This document shows, piece after piece, positions 9,363-19,667 of a stretch of DNA of 62,915 nucleotides. The notes beneath the pieces are model-generated. The model did not search any database. It was not told the DNA's origin and was given only the letters and a program-made list of their open reading frames with translations. Numbering within the stretch: the stretch's first letter is position 1; each line of letters starts with the position of its first letter. Source of the DNA: Burkholderiales bacterium (GTDB taxonomy: Bacteria > Pseudomonadota > Gammaproteobacteria > Burkholderiales > Burkholderiaceae_C); assembly GCA_028868825.1 (NCBI GenBank), contig JAGWTU010000029.1:1-62915 (forward strand), in the 5' to 3' direction. A program made the translations under genes and the position numbers.

Positions 9363-10859
9363 ATGCAAGACAAACTGATCAGACGCGTCGTCATCCTCGG
9401 CGGCGGATCCTCGGGCTGGATGACGGCGGCGGCGCTGGCCAAGTCGATCCAGCGCGATTGCGAGATCACGCTCGTCGAATCGGAGGAGATCGGCACCATC
9501 GGCGTGGGCGAGGCGACGATCCCGCCGATCAAGCAGTTCAACCAGATGCTGGGGTTGGACGAGAACGAGTTCCTGCGCCGCGCCAAGGGCTCGTTCAAGC
9601 TCGGTATCCGCTTCGACAACTGGGGCCGCCAGGGTCACAGCTATTTCCACCCCTTCGGCAGCTTCGGCCGGCCCTTCGATCTCGTGCAGATCCAGCATCA
9701 CTGGCAGCGCGCGCGTACGCAGCAGCGCGCGGCGCCGCTGGAGGAATACTGCATGGCCTGGGCGGCGGCCAAGGAAGGCCGCTTCGACCGCCCGGTGGGC
9801 GACCCGCGCCACGTGCTGTCGACCTACGACTACGCCTACCATTTCGATGCCGGACTCTATTCACGCGTTCTGCGCGAATACAGCGAGGCGCGGCGCGTCA
9901 AGCGCATCGAGGGCAAGGTCGCCTCGGTGCAGCAGAACGGCGAGACCGGCTTCGTCGAAAGCCTGACGATGGAGGACGGCCGCGTCGTCGCCGGCGAGCT
10001 GTTCATCGACTGCTCGGGCATCCGCGCGCTGCTCATCGAGGGCACGCTGAAGGCCGGCTACGACGAATGGACGCATTGGCTGCCCTGCGACCGCGCGCTG
10101 GCCGTGCCCTGCGAGACCGGCAGCTTCAACCCGTACACGCTGTCGACGGCGCACACCGCCGGCTGGCAATGGCGCATCCCGCTGCAGCACCGCACGGGCA
10201 ACGGCCATGTCTATTCTTCGGCCTACACCAACGACGACGAGGCGGCGCGCGTGCTGCTGGCGCATCTCGACGGCAAGCCGATGGCCGAGCCGCGGCTCAT
10301 CAAGTTCACGCCCGGGCGCCGCAAGCTGGCCTGGAGCAAGAACGTCATCGCCATCGGGCTCGCCAGCGGCTTCCTCGAGCCGCTGGAATCGACCAGCCTG
10401 CACCTCGTGCAGGCGGGGATCTCGAAGCTGCTGGCGTATTTCCCGGACCGCGATTTCGATCCGCTGGTGATCGAGGAATTCAACCGCGTCGCCGCCGCCG
10501 AGGTCGAGCGCATCCGCGACTTCATCATCCTGCATTACCACCTGACCGAGCGCGACGACAGCGAACTCTGGCGCTATTGCCGGCAGATGAGCATTCCCGA
10601 CACGCTGCAATACAAGATAGCCCATTTCAAGCGCCATGGCCGGCTCATCCCGGGCTGGATGGACCTGTTCGGCGACGCCAGCTGGCTGGCCGTGCACATG
10701 GGCCAGTTCAACTGGCCCGAGCGCAACGACCCGCTGATCGACTACCGCGAGACCGACGGCACGGCCTACCTCGAGAAGCTGCGCGGCGCGATGGCCGCCG
10801 CGGCGCGCGAACTGCCGGGGCATCGCGAATACATCAACAAGCATTGCAAAGCAATTTGA
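9363..10859 (+). CDS. Flavin-dependent tryptophan-halogenase family protein
   Basis: FADH2-dependent halogenase fold of 498 aa. The N-terminal nucleotide motif GGGSSGWMTA, the second flavin motif GEATIPP, the family signature GWQWRIP (Trp268, Trp270) and the catalytic lysine Lys79 in GSFKLGIRF are all intact; the conserved glutamate is Glu339 in FLEPLES. These are the same residues used by PrnA-type tryptophan halogenases. Many proteobacterial sugar-uptake loci carry such a gene beside a TonB receptor, but the halogenated product, if any, is not known. No flavin reductase partner is visible. ATG at 9363 follows the receptor terminator; the GH31 gene begins 10 bases after the stop. Confidence 0.88.
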   Translation: MQDKLIRRVVILGGGSSGWMTAAALAKSIQRDCEITLVESEEIGTIGVGEATIPPIKQFNQMLGLDENEFLRRAKGSFKLGIRFDNWGRQGHSYFHPFGSFGRPFDLVQIQHHWQRARTQQRAAPLEEYCMAWAAAKEGRFDRPVGDPRHVLSTYDYAYHFDAGLYSRVLREYSEARRVKRIEGKVASVQQNGETGFVESLTMEDGRVVAGELFIDCSGIRALLIEGTLKAGYDEWTHWLPCDRALAVPCETGSFNPYTLSTAHTAGWQWRIPLQHRTGNGHVYSSAYTNDDEAARVLLAHLDGKPMAEPRLIKFTPGRRKLAWSKNVIAIGLASGFLEPLESTSLHLVQAGISKLLAYFPDRDFDPLVIEEFNRVAAAEVERIRDFIILHYHLTERDDSELWRYCRQMSIPDTLQYKIAHFKRHGRLIPGWMDLFGDASWLAVHMGQFNWPERNDPLIDYRETDGTAYLEKLRGAMAAAARELPGHREYINKHCKAI

Positions 10860-10869
10860 GACCGCAGCG

Positions 10870-13287
10870 ATGAGCAAACGACTTGCGGTACTCGCCGCCT
10901 GGATGGTCCTGGCGGCCGGCGCCGGCGCCGCGCCCGCCTACCGCGCCGTCAGCGGCGACCGCGTGATCGAGATCACCGCGCCGCGGCCCGACATCGTGCG
11001 TGTGCGCATCGGCCGCGGCGCGCTCGCCGAGGACGCCTCGTGGGCCGTCACCGCCGATCGGCGCGATGCGCATACCGAGATCACGGTGACCGAGGCCGCC
11101 GAGGTCGCGACGCTGACGACGCCGGCGCTGCGGCTGCAACTGGACCGCCGCACGCTGGCGCTGCGCATCGCCGACGCCGCGGGGCGCGAACTGCTCGACG
11201 ATGTCGCCGACGCGCCGCTCGAATTCCACGGTCGCCAGTTCAGCCTGCGCAAGGTCATGCCGGCCGACGCGCACTACTTCGGCCTCGGCGACAAGAGCGG
11301 CCCGCTCGACCGTCGCGACCAGGCCTACACGCTGTGGAACAGCGACACCTTCCTGTTCCAGCGCGGCACCGACCCGCTGTACAAGAGCATCCCCTTCGTG
11401 CTCGGCGCGCGCGAGGACGGCCGGGCCTTCGGCCTCTTCATGGACAACACCTGGCGCTCGTTCTTCGATTTCGGCAAGGCCGAGCGCAACACGCTGGCCT
11501 TCGGCGCCGAGGACGGCGCCATCGACTACTACGTCATCGCCGGCCCGGCGCCCAAGGATGTCGTGCGTGCCTACGCCTGGCTCACCGGCACGGCGCCGCT
11601 GCCGCCGCGCTGGGCGCTGGGATTCCAGCAGTCGCGCTATTCCTACGGCACCGCCGCCGAGGTGCGCCGCATCGCTGCCGGGTTGCGCGACCACCGCATC
11701 CCCGCCGATGCGATCTACCTCGACATCGGCTACCAGGACCGCAACCGCCCGTTCACCGTCGACCGCAGCGCCTTCCCCGACCTGCCGAGGCTCGTCGCCG
11801 AACTCGGCGCGCAGGGGTTGCGGCTGGTGCTCATCACCGACCTGCACATCGCCCACGCGCCGGGCCAGGGCTACGCGCCGTACGACAGCGGCGAGGCGGC
11901 CGACGCCTTCGTGAAGCGGCCCGACGGATCGGAGTTCGTCGGCAAGGTCTGGCCCGGTCCCTCCGTGTTCCCGGACTTCAGCCGCGGCGCGGTGCGCGAC
12001 TGGTGGGGCCGGCAATACGCCGAATTCGCGCGCATCGGCGTGGCCGGGTTCTGGAACGACATGAACGAACCCTCGGTGTTCGACGGCCCCGGCTCGACGC
12101 TGCCGCTCGACCTCGTGCACCGCATCGACGAGCCCGGTTTCGCGCCGCGCACCGCGACTCACGCCGAGATGCACAACGTCTACGGCATGCTCAATTCGCG
12201 CGCGACCTTCGAGGGCCTGCTGAAACTGCGCCCCGACGAGCGCCCCTTCGTCCTCACCCGCGCCAGCTACGCCGGCGGCCAGCGCTGGGCCGCGACCTGG
12301 ACCGGCGACAACTCGTCGAGCTGGGACCAGCTGAACCTGGCGACCTCGATGCTCGTCAACCTGGGCTTGAGCGGTTTCGCCTACGCCGGCGACGACATCG
12401 GCGGCTTCGCCGGCGCCCAGCCCTCGAGCGAGCTGCTGACGCGCTGGTTCGAGGTCGGCGCCTTCCAGCCGATCTTCCGCGACCATGCCGACAACGCCAA
12501 GCCGCCACAGGAGCCCTGGGTCGGCCCGACGCGCGACCTCGAGATCCGCCGCCGCTATGTCGAGGCGCGCTACCGGCTGCTGCCCTATCTCTACGCGCTG
12601 GCCGACGAGGCCAGCCGCAGCGGCCTGCCCATCGTCAGGCCGGTGTTCCTCGAATTCCCGCGGCAGGTCGCCGCGGCCGCCAAGCGCGACCAGGGCGTGC
12701 GCGACCAGTTCATGCTCGGCCCCGACCTGCTCGTCGCGCCGGCGACGTTCGGCGAATCGCCGGCGCCCTACACGGTGCAGCTGCCAGGCCCGGGCTGGAC
12801 CGACTACTGGAGCGGCGCGCGCGTCGCCGGCAATCGGGTCGTCGAGACGCCGACGCTCGAGCGCCTGCCCGTCTACGTGCGGCCGGGCGCGATCATCCCG
12901 CGCCAGCCGCTCGTCCAGAGCAGCGGCCAGACGCCGTCGGGTCCGCTCGAGATCGCCGTCTACCCGGGGCCCGATTGCGCCGGCACGCTCTACGACGACG
13001 ACGGCGCGAGCCTGGCCTATCGGCGCGGCGACTATCTGCGTCAGCGCCTGCGTTGCACCGCGGCGCCCGACGCGCTGACGCTGGACTTCGAGGCCCGCGA
13101 GGGAACGCACCGGCCCTGGTGGCGGCGCGTCGAGGTGGTCATCCATGGCTGGAGCGGCGGTGTGCCCCGCGCCACGCTCGACGGCCGGGCGGTCGACGCG
13201 CGCTTCGACGCCGCGACGCAAACGCTGACGCTGGCCATGCCCGACCCGGGCGGTCCGGCCCGTCTGGTCGTCGCCGGCGGCCGCTGA
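10870..13287 (+). CDS. GH31 alpha-glucosidase, secreted
   Basis: Glycoside hydrolase family 31 enzyme of 805 aa. A signal peptide (hydrophobic LAVLAAWMVLAAGAGAA) indicates export to the periplasm or outer membrane. The nucleophile lies in GFWNDMNEPSVF (Asp397) and the acid/base in WTGDNSSSW (Asp480); the N-terminal beta-sandwich and C-terminal domains have normal lengths. It would cut terminal alpha-linked glucose from oligosaccharides taken up by the TonB receptor, feeding glucose to the PTS encoded just downstream. It forms an operon with the halogenase gene (10-base gap). Linkage specificity cannot be read from the sequence. Confidence 0.93.
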   Translation: MSKRLAVLAAWMVLAAGAGAAPAYRAVSGDRVIEITAPRPDIVRVRIGRGALAEDASWAVTADRRDAHTEITVTEAAEVATLTTPALRLQLDRRTLALRIADAAGRELLDDVADAPLEFHGRQFSLRKVMPADAHYFGLGDKSGPLDRRDQAYTLWNSDTFLFQRGTDPLYKSIPFVLGAREDGRAFGLFMDNTWRSFFDFGKAERNTLAFGAEDGAIDYYVIAGPAPKDVVRAYAWLTGTAPLPPRWALGFQQSRYSYGTAAEVRRIAAGLRDHRIPADAIYLDIGYQDRNRPFTVDRSAFPDLPRLVAELGAQGLRLVLITDLHIAHAPGQGYAPYDSGEAADAFVKRPDGSEFVGKVWPGPSVFPDFSRGAVRDWWGRQYAEFARIGVAGFWNDMNEPSVFDGPGSTLPLDLVHRIDEPGFAPRTATHAEMHNVYGMLNSRATFEGLLKLRPDERPFVLTRASYAGGQRWAATWTGDNSSSWDQLNLATSMLVNLGLSGFAYAGDDIGGFAGAQPSSELLTRWFEVGAFQPIFRDHADNAKPPQEPWVGPTRDLEIRRRYVEARYRLLPYLYALADEASRSGLPIVRPVFLEFPRQVAAAAKRDQGVRDQFMLGPDLLVAPATFGESPAPYTVQLPGPGWTDYWSGARVAGNRVVETPTLERLPVYVRPGAIIPRQPLVQSSGQTPSGPLEIAVYPGPDCAGTLYDDDGASLAYRRGDYLRQRLRCTAAPDALTLDFEAREGTHRPWWRRVEVVIHGWSGGVPRATLDGRAVDARFDAATQTLTLAMPDPGGPARLVVAGGR

Positions 13288-13330
13288 GGTAAAACCGGCC
13301 CTGGCCGAACCGAGTCCAGGAGCCCCCCGC

Positions 13331-15865
13331 GTGTCCGCAACCTCTCTCCCGTTCGAGATCGCCGCGCCGCTGGCCGGCTTGATCGTGCCGCTGGACCTCG
13401 TGCCCGACCCGGTGTTCGCGCAGAAGATCGTCGGCGACGGCATTTCCATCGACCCGACCTCGGGCGATTTGCTGGCGCCGATGGCCGGCGAGGTCGTGCA
13501 GCTCCACGGCGCGCACCACGCGCTGACGCTGCGCGCCGACAACGGCGTGGAGCTGCTGATCCATGTCGGCATCGACACCGTGATGCTGCGCGGCGAAGGC
13601 TTCATGCCGCTGGTGCGCGTCGGCGAGCGCGTCGAGCGCGGCCAGCCGCTGCTGCGCTTCGACGTCGATGCGCTGGCGGCCCAAGCGCGCAGCCTGCTGA
13701 CGCAGATCGTCGTCGCGAACATGGACGCCGTCGCGGCGATCGAGTGCTGCCGCGGCGTCGTCGCCGCCGGCGCGCCGCTGATGCGCATCACGCTCGCGGC
13801 GCCTGCAGCCGCGCACGCTGCCGCGGCGAGCGTGAGCGAGAGCGCCAGCGGCGACGCCATCGTGCTGCCCAACGCGCAGGGCCTGCATGCGCGACCGGCC
13901 GCCGTGCTGGCGGCTGCCGCCAAGCGCTACAAGTCCGAGATCAGGCTCGTGCGCGGCGCCGACGAGGCCAATGCCAAGTCGGTCGTCGCGTTGATGGGGC
14001 TGGCGACGCGCCAGGGCCAGGATGTGCACCTGGCGGCGACCGGGCCCGATGCGGCCGAGGCCGTGGCCGCGCTGACGCGGCTGATAGTCCAGGGCTGCGG
14101 CGAAGCGGCCGATGCCGCTCACGCCCCCAGCGTCGCCGCGCCCGCGCCCGTCGCGGCGCCGCCCGCCGCGGCCGCCGCGGTGCCCGACGACGGCCAGCTG
14201 CGGGGCGTGTCCGCGGCGCCGGGCCTCGCCGTCGGCAGCGTCGTGCAGCTGCGCGAGCTGGCGATCGAGGTCCATGAGCAGGGCGAGAACCCGGCGCGCG
14301 AACGCGGCCGCATCGAAGCGGCGATCCACGAGGCGCGCGCGCAGATCGAGTCGCTGATCGACCCGCATGCGAAGACCGCGCGCGCCGAGATCCTGGCCGC
14401 CCATGTCGAGCTGCTCGACGACCCCGACCTGCTCGACCAGGCGATCGCGGGCACGAGCCGCGGCCAGAGCGCCGCCTGGGCCTGGCGCGAGGCCTACAAC
14501 GGCTTCGCGCGGCGCCTCGAGGGGCTCGACAACGCGCTGCTGCGCGAACGCGCCAGCGACATCCGCGACATCGGCCGCCGCGTGCTGGCGCTGCTCGCCG
14601 GCGTGCAGACCTCGCGGCTGGACATCCCGGCCGGTTCGATCCTCATCGCCGAGGAGCTCTCGCCGTCGGAGACGGCGCAGCTCGACCGCAGCAAGGTGCT
14701 CGGCTTCGCGACCACCGGCGGCGGTGCGACGAGCCATGTCGCGATCCTCGCGCGCTCGCTCGGCATCCCGGCCGTCTGCGGCATCGCCGAGGCCGCGCTG
14801 GAGATTCCCGAAGGCACGCGCGTCGTCCTCGACGGCACGCGGGGGCTGCTGCACGGCAACCCCTCGGCCGAGGATCTTGCGGCGGCGCGGGCACGGCTGG
14901 CGCGCCAGGCGGCGCGGCGCGCCGAGGAAGCCTCGGGCGCCGGTGCGCCGGCGGTGACGCGCGACGGCCACCGCATCGAGGTCGTCGCCAACGTGACCAA
15001 CGCCGCCGAGGCCGCCGACGCGGTCCAGCATGGCGCCGAGGGCGTCGGCCTGCTGCGTTCGGAATTCCTCTTCGAGGACCGCGACAGCGCGCCCACCGAG
15101 GCCGAGCAGGCGGCCGCCTACGAGGCCGTCGCGCATGCGCTCGGGCGCGAGCGCACGCTCGTCATCCGCACGCTCGACGTCGGCGGCGACAAGCCGCTGG
15201 CGTACCTGCCGCTGCCGCGCGAGGACAACCCCTTCCTCGGCCTGCGGGGCATCCGCGTCGGGCTCGACCGGCCCGAGATGCTGCGCGCGCAGCTGCGCGC
15301 CATCCTGCGCGCGGCACCGCACGGCAAGCTGCACATCATGTTCCCGATGATCGCCTCGGTCGACGAATTCATCGCCGCGAAGGCGATCGCGCTCGAAGCG
15401 ATGACCGAGACCGGCCAGCAGGCGAAGGTGGGCGCGATGATCGAGGTGCCGTCGGCGGCGCTGCTCGCCGACGTCATCGCGCGCGAGGCCGACTTCTTCT
15501 CGATCGGCAGCAACGACCTGACGCAGTACACGCTGGCGATGGACCGCGGCCACCCCAAGCTCGCGCGCCAGGCCGATGCGCTGCACCCGGCCGTGCTGAA
15601 GATGATGGCGCTGACGGTGGAGGGCGCGCACCGCCACGGGCGCTGGGTCGGCGTCTGCGGCGGCATCGCCTCGGACACGCTGGCGGTGCCGCTGCTCATC
15701 GGCCTCGGTGTCGACGAACTCTCGGTCTCGGTGCCGGCGATCGCGGCGGTGAAGGCGGCCGTCAAGCGCGTGGCGCGCAGCGACTGCGAGGCGCTGGCGC
15801 GCGAGGTGCTGGCGATGGGTACGGCGCAGGAGGTGCGCGCCAGGTTGTCGGCCTTGGCCGAGTAG
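13331..15865 (+). CDS. PTS triple fusion: EIIA(Glc)-HPr-Enzyme I
   Basis: An 844-aa phosphotransferase chain carrying three soluble PTS proteins in one polypeptide. Residues 1-150 are a glucose-type EIIA with the phospho-histidine His78 (LLIHVGID). Residues 175-260 are HPr with His186 (GLHARPAA). An Ala/Pro-rich linker leads to Enzyme I from about residue 290, with His469 ([13 protein letters not shown]) and the PEP-binding C-terminal domain ([16 protein letters not shown]). GTG at 13331 is the start, with AGGAG eight bases before it. Phosphate should pass EI to HPr to EIIA inside one protein, then to the EIIB of the next gene. The same architecture is used in FruB-like and Nag/Glc systems. 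Confidence 0.93.
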   Translation: MSATSLPFEIAAPLAGLIVPLDLVPDPVFAQKIVGDGISIDPTSGDLLAPMAGEVVQLHGAHHALTLRADNGVELLIHVGIDTVMLRGEGFMPLVRVGERVERGQPLLRFDVDALAAQARSLLTQIVVANMDAVAAIECCRGVVAAGAPLMRITLAAPAAAHAAAASVSESASGDAIVLPNAQGLHARPAAVLAAAAKRYKSEIRLVRGADEANAKSVVALMGLATRQGQDVHLAATGPDAAEAVAALTRLIVQGCGEAADAAHAPSVAAPAPVAAPPAAAAAVPDDGQLRGVSAAPGLAVGSVVQLRELAIEVHEQGENPARERGRIEAAIHEARAQIESLIDPHAKTARAEILAAHVELLDDPDLLDQAIAGTSRGQSAAWAWREAYNGFARRLEGLDNALLRERASDIRDIGRRVLALLAGVQTSRLDIPAGSILIAEELSPSETAQLDRSKVLGFATTGGGATSHVAILARSLGIPAVCGIAEAALEIPEGTRVVLDGTRGLLHGNPSAEDLAAARARLARQAARRAEEASGAGAPAVTRDGHRIEVVANVTNAAEAADAVQHGAEGVGLLRSEFLFEDRDSAPTEAEQAAAYEAVAHALGRERTLVIRTLDVGGDKPLAYLPLPREDNPFLGLRGIRVGLDRPEMLRAQLRAILRAAPHGKLHIMFPMIASVDEFIAAKAIALEAMTETGQQAKVGAMIEVPSAALLADVIAREADFFSIGSNDLTQYTLAMDRGHPKLARQADALHPAVLKMMALTVEGAHRHGRWVGVCGGIASDTLAVPLLIGLGVDELSVSVPAIAAVKAAVKRVARSDCEALAREVLAMGTAQEVRARLSALAE

Positions 15866-15936
15866 GCCGGAGCAGCCGCAGCGACCGCGGCAGTCGCATC
15901 ACTCGAATTCAAACCAAGAACGAACGGAGACGGATC

Positions 15937-17748
15937 ATGTTCCAACAGGCCTTTGCGGGGCTGCAGAAGATAGGCAAGTCGCTGATGCTGCCGGTGGCGG
16001 TGCTGCCGGTGGCGGGCCTGCTGCTCGGGCTGGGGGCGACGGATTTCCACGGCCATGTGCCGCTGCTGCTGCTGCAGCTGATGAAGAACGCCGGCGACGT
16101 GATCTTCGGCAACCTGCCGCTGATCTTCGCCATCGGCGTCGCCTTGGGTTACACCGAGAACGACGGCGTCGCCGCCATCGCGGCGACCGTCGGTTACCTC
16201 GTGACGACGGTGACGCTGGGCGTGATGGCCGCGGCGCTCGGCGTCAAGCCCGACACCATCATGGGACTGCCGTCGATCCAGACCGGCGTTTTCGGCGGCA
16301 TCCTCTGCGGCCTGCTCGCGGCCTTCCTGTTCAAGCGCTATTACCGCATCAGCCTGCCGACCTACCTCGGCTTCTTCGCCGGCAAGCGCTTCGTGCCCAT
16401 CGTCACGGCAATCGCGGCGATCGTGCTCGGCGTGCTGCTGTCCTTCGTCTGGCCGCCGATCGGCGGCGCCATCAAGTCGTTCTCCGAATGGGCCGCGGTC
16501 AGCGACCCGCGCACCGCCGCGACGGTCTACGGCTTCGTCGAGCGGCTGCTGATCCCGTTCGGCCTGCACCACATCTGGAACGTGCCGTTCTTCTTCGAGA
16601 TGGGCAGCTATCTCGATCCGAGCACCGGCAAGACGGTCAGCGGCGACATCAACCGTTTCTTCGCCGGCGACCCCACGGCCGGCATCCTCGCCGGCGCCTT
16701 CTTCTTCAAGATGTTCGGCCTGCCGGCGGCGGCGATCGCGATCTGGCACACGGCGCGGCCCGAGAACCGCGTCGCCATCGGCGGCATGATGGTCTCGGCG
16801 GCGCTGACCTCGTTCCTCACCGGCATCACCGAGCCGATCGAATTCGCCTTCCTCTTCGTCGCCCCGGGGCTGTATTTCATCCATGCCTGCCTGGCCGCGT
16901 CGGCGCAGTTCGTCGCCAACACCCTGGGCATGCACATGGGATTCACGTTCTCGCAGGGCGGCATCGATTTCCTGATGTTCAACCTCGTCGGCGACAAGTC
17001 CCGGGGCGCCTACTGGGTCTTCATCGTCGGGCCGATCTATGCGGCGATCTATTACGGCGTGTTCCGCTACGCGATCACGCGCTGGAACCTGAAGACGCCG
17101 GGGCGCGAGGATGCGGCCGAGGAAGGCGCCGCATCGACCGGTGTCGGCGTTGGCGGTTCAGGCCGCGCGGCCGACCTCGTCGCGGCTTTCGGCGGAAGCG
17201 CGAACCTGGCCTCGCTCGACGCCTGCATCACGCGGCTGCGCGTCGGCGTCGTCGACATCGCGCGCGTCGACCAGGGTCGTTTGAAGGCGCTGGGCGCCGC
17301 CGGCGTGATGGTCGTCGGCCAGAGCGTGCAGGCGGTGTTCGGGCCGCTGTCGGAGAACCTGAAGACCGACATGGAGGAATACATGAAGCGGCCCGGCGGC
17401 GCGCTTGCGGTACCGGCCGCGGCGGCAGCCCATTCGGCTGGGGCCGCCGCGCCGATGAGCGCGGCAACGGCGGCGACCGGGGCCGCTGCAGCCACGATGG
17501 CGATCGAACCCTGGGTCGGCGAGGCCGCCGGTCCGCTGCTCGCGGCACTCGGCGGGCGCGCCAATCTCCAGCGCGTGCAGGCGGTGGCCTACACGAGGCT
17601 GCGCGTCGAACTCGCCGACGACCAGCGCTTCGACGCCGCGGCGGCGGCGCGCGCCGGTGCTGCGACCTTCATGCGCGCGGCACCGGGCGTGCTGCACCTC
17701 ATCGTCGGCGACAAGGCCGACCAGTTCGCCGTGGCGCTGCGCGCGTAG
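15937..17748 (+). CDS. PTS glucose/N-acetylglucosamine-type EIIC-EIIB with a second, Cys-less EIIB-like domain
   Basis: Membrane sugar permease of 603 aa. EIIC covers about residues 1-385 with ten or so membrane segments and the signature [13 protein letters not shown]. The first EIIB domain (about 405-485) has the phospho-cysteine Cys430 in [10 protein letters not shown]. After a low-complexity Ala-rich linker, a second EIIB-like domain (about 525-603) has the matching element [11 protein letters not shown], where Ala551 stands in the cysteine position, so it cannot carry phosphate. GGAGA lies six bases before the ATG. The gene follows the EIIA-HPr-EI fusion and completes the pathway. Sequence alone does not separate glucose from GlcNAc; the alpha-glucosidase upstream favours glucose. 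Confidence 0.9.
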   Translation: MFQQAFAGLQKIGKSLMLPVAVLPVAGLLLGLGATDFHGHVPLLLLQLMKNAGDVIFGNLPLIFAIGVALGYTENDGVAAIAATVGYLVTTVTLGVMAAALGVKPDTIMGLPSIQTGVFGGILCGLLAAFLFKRYYRISLPTYLGFFAGKRFVPIVTAIAAIVLGVLLSFVWPPIGGAIKSFSEWAAVSDPRTAATVYGFVERLLIPFGLHHIWNVPFFFEMGSYLDPSTGKTVSGDINRFFAGDPTAGILAGAFFFKMFGLPAAAIAIWHTARPENRVAIGGMMVSAALTSFLTGITEPIEFAFLFVAPGLYFIHACLAASAQFVANTLGMHMGFTFSQGGIDFLMFNLVGDKSRGAYWVFIVGPIYAAIYYGVFRYAITRWNLKTPGREDAAEEGAASTGVGVGGSGRAADLVAAFGGSANLASLDACITRLRVGVVDIARVDQGRLKALGAAGVMVVGQSVQAVFGPLSENLKTDMEEYMKRPGGALAVPAAAAAHSAGAAAPMSAATAATGAAAATMAIEPWVGEAAGPLLAALGGRANLQRVQAVAYTRLRVELADDQRFDAAAAARAGAATFMRAAPGVLHLIVGDKADQFAVALRA

Positions 17749-17788
17749 TCGGCATCGTCGGCGTGGCCGCGGCCGGTGCCGCCGCCGC

Positions 17789-19207
17789 TCAGCGCGACAG
17801 ATCCTCGAGCGGCACGCCGTTCGTGCGCGGACCGAAGACGGCGATCGCCAGCGCCACGACGATCATGCAGCCGGTGATGCCGACGAACACGCCGGCCACG
17901 CCATGCTGGCGCAGCAGCCAGGCGATGAGGAATCCCGACAGCATCGCGCCCACGCGGCTGGCCGAGTAGACGAGGCCGCTGGCGCGTGCGCGTACCGCGG
18001 TCGGGAAGAGTTCGGCCTGGTAGGCGTGGTAGCTGACCGAGATCAGTTGCCCGGCCAGGCTGATGAGCACGCCGCAGACGGTCAGCAACCACGGCTCGCG
18101 CAACTGGCCGAAGGCGAGGCCGAAGACGACGACTGCGAGTGCCGAGCCGACGATGAGCCATTTGCGCTCGACGCGGTCGGCCACGCCCAGCGCCAGCAGC
18201 GGACCGATGGGCAGTGCGAAGGCGATGATGAACGCGTAGCCCAGGCTCTTCGTCACCGTGATGCCCTGGCCGATGAGCAGCGTCGGCACCCAGTTCGCGA
18301 AGCCGTAATAGCCGATCGCCTGGAACAGGTTGAAGACGACGAGCATCGCGATGCGCGTACGGTAGGGTGTCGTGCCCGTCCCGGCGCGGGTCCGCTCGGC
18401 CGCTGCCGTCGCCCGCGCGGCTTGGGGCGCCGGCAGCGGCGCGCCATGCTCGCGTTGCACCCGGGCCTCGATGGCCGCGACGATGCGATCGGCCTCGGCT
18501 ATGCGGCCCCTGTCCGCGAGCCAGCGCGGGCTCTCGGGGATCGCGCGGCGGATGAACCAGACGGCGACCGCACCGAAGCAGCCGACCAGCACGACCCAGC
18601 GCCAGCCCTCGATGCCCGCGTACGCCGTCGGCCCGAGGACATACGACAGCAGCGCGGCCACCGGCGCGGCGGTGAACATCACGGCCTGGTTGAAGGCCAT
18701 CGCGCGGCCGCGCAGGTGCTGCGGCACGAGTTCGGTGATGTAGACGTCGATCGTCACGATCTCGATGCCGACGCCGATGCCGGTGACGAAGCGCCAGAAC
18801 AAGAGGCCCTCGGCCTGGCTCTGGAAGGCCATCACCGCCGAGGCCGCGCAGTACCAGAGAAGCGCGCCGGTGAACACCGCGCGGCGGCCGTAGCGGTCGG
18901 GCAGGAAACCGAGGCCGAAGGTGCCGACGAACAGGCCCGCGAAGGTCGCGGCGATGAAGCCGGCGATGCCCTGCAGGCCGAAGAAGGTTGCGGTCGTCGT
19001 CGCCAGCAGGCCGCTCCTGGCCAGGCCCGGTGCGATGTAGGGCGTCACGATGAGGTCGTAGATCTCGAAGAAGCCGCCCAGCGAGAGCAGCAGCACCAGG
19101 GTCAACAGGCGCGGCGAGGCCGGCAGCCGGTCCAGGCGGGCGGCGATGTCGGCTGCCGTCGTCGGGCGCGCGGCGAGCGGCCGCGGCAAATTCGGCTCGC
19201 CGGTCAT
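17789..19207 (-). CDS. MFS transporter (metabolite/organic acid type)
   Basis: Twelve-helix major facilitator of 472 aa with the loop 2-3 motif in the form DRYGRRAVF and a second ESPRWL element after helix 6, as in sugar- and organic-acid-porter groups. The last gene of a minus-strand set after the nitronate-monooxygenase-like and OsmC genes, with only 9 bases to OsmC. ATG at 19207 was chosen; a TTG two codons earlier is also open. The carried compound is not evident. It converges with the PTS permease gene, leaving 40 bases between the two stops. Confidence 0.85.
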   Translation of the reverse strand: MTGEPNLPRPLAARPTTAADIAARLDRLPASPRLLTLVLLLSLGGFFEIYDLIVTPYIAPGLARSGLLATTTATFFGLQGIAGFIAATFAGLFVGTFGLGFLPDRYGRRAVFTGALLWYCAASAVMAFQSQAEGLLFWRFVTGIGVGIEIVTIDVYITELVPQHLRGRAMAFNQAVMFTAAPVAALLSYVLGPTAYAGIEGWRWVVLVGCFGAVAVWFIRRAIPESPRWLADRGRIAEADRIVAAIEARVQREHGAPLPAPQAARATAAAERTRAGTGTTPYRTRIAMLVVFNLFQAIGYYGFANWVPTLLIGQGITVTKSLGYAFIIAFALPIGPLLALGVADRVERKWLIVGSALAVVVFGLAFGQLREPWLLTVCGVLISLAGQLISVSYHAYQAELFPTAVRARASGLVYSASRVGAMLSGFLIAWLLRQHGVAGVFVGITGCMIVVALAIAVFGPRTNGVPLEDLSR

Positions 19208-19216
19208 CGGCAAAGG

Positions 19217-19627
19217 CTACAAAGGCGCCGGATCGAGTTCGGTCGCGATCTCGGTCGTGACCTGGGCCATCAGCTTGTGGACCGGGCATTTCTGCGCCAC
19301 CGCCAGCAACTCCTGGCGCTGCGCATCGCTCAAGGCGCCGCCGAGCGCCAGCGTCACGCGCAGCCGGTAGGTGCCCTGGCGCTCCTGGCTGGCGTCGCGG
19401 TCGACGGCGACGCGGACATCCGCCAGAGGCAGGCCCTTGCGGTTCGCGTACCAAAGCACGGTGAGCGCCTTGCAGCTGCCCAGGGCGGCGTCGTAGAGAT
19501 CGTGCGGGTCGGGACCGAGATCCTCGCCGCCCTGCGCCGCGGCCTCGTCGACGGCGAAGCGGTGCTCGCGCACCGTCACCTCGTGGCGCATCTTGTGCGT
19601 GCGATCGCGCTCGATCAGGATCGTCAT
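19217..19627 (-). CDS. OsmC/Ohr-family protein
   Basis: Small thiol-dependent peroxidase-fold protein of 136 aa. Both family cysteines are present, in LGSCKALTV and QKCPVHKLM, at the spacing used by OsmC/Ohr proteins to reduce organic hydroperoxides. ATG at 19627 gives the usual N-terminus MTILIERDRTHKMRH; longer in-frame versions would add an arginine/proline-rich stretch unlike the family. It sits 40 bases after the nitronate-monooxygenase-like gene and just before an MFS gene on the same strand. Confidence 0.88.
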   Translation of the reverse strand: MTILIERDRTHKMRHEVTVREHRFAVDEAAAQGGEDLGPDPHDLYDAALGSCKALTVLWYANRKGLPLADVRVAVDRDASQERQGTYRLRVTLALGGALSDAQRQELLAVAQKCPVHKLMAQVTTEIATELDPAPL

Positions 19628-19667
19628 CGTCGCCTCGCTGGGTGGTGCCGAAGGGGCGGGGAGGCCT

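Noticed and set aside
6771..9842. Open frame of about 1,000 codons on the minus strand, antisense to the TonB receptor
   Set aside because: Rich in Arg, Val, Asp and His without any motif; an effect of the strong GC bias at third codon positions of the real receptor gene.
10834..13923. Long minus-strand frame opposite the GH31 and PTS fusion genes
   Set aside because: Low-complexity composition, covers parts of two well-supported genes, no start signal; a shadow frame.
15866..15936. Operator or terminator between the two PTS genes
   Set aside because: Only a weak 5-bp inverted repeat (GCGAC/GTCGC) is visible, which is expected by chance in such GC-rich DNA.
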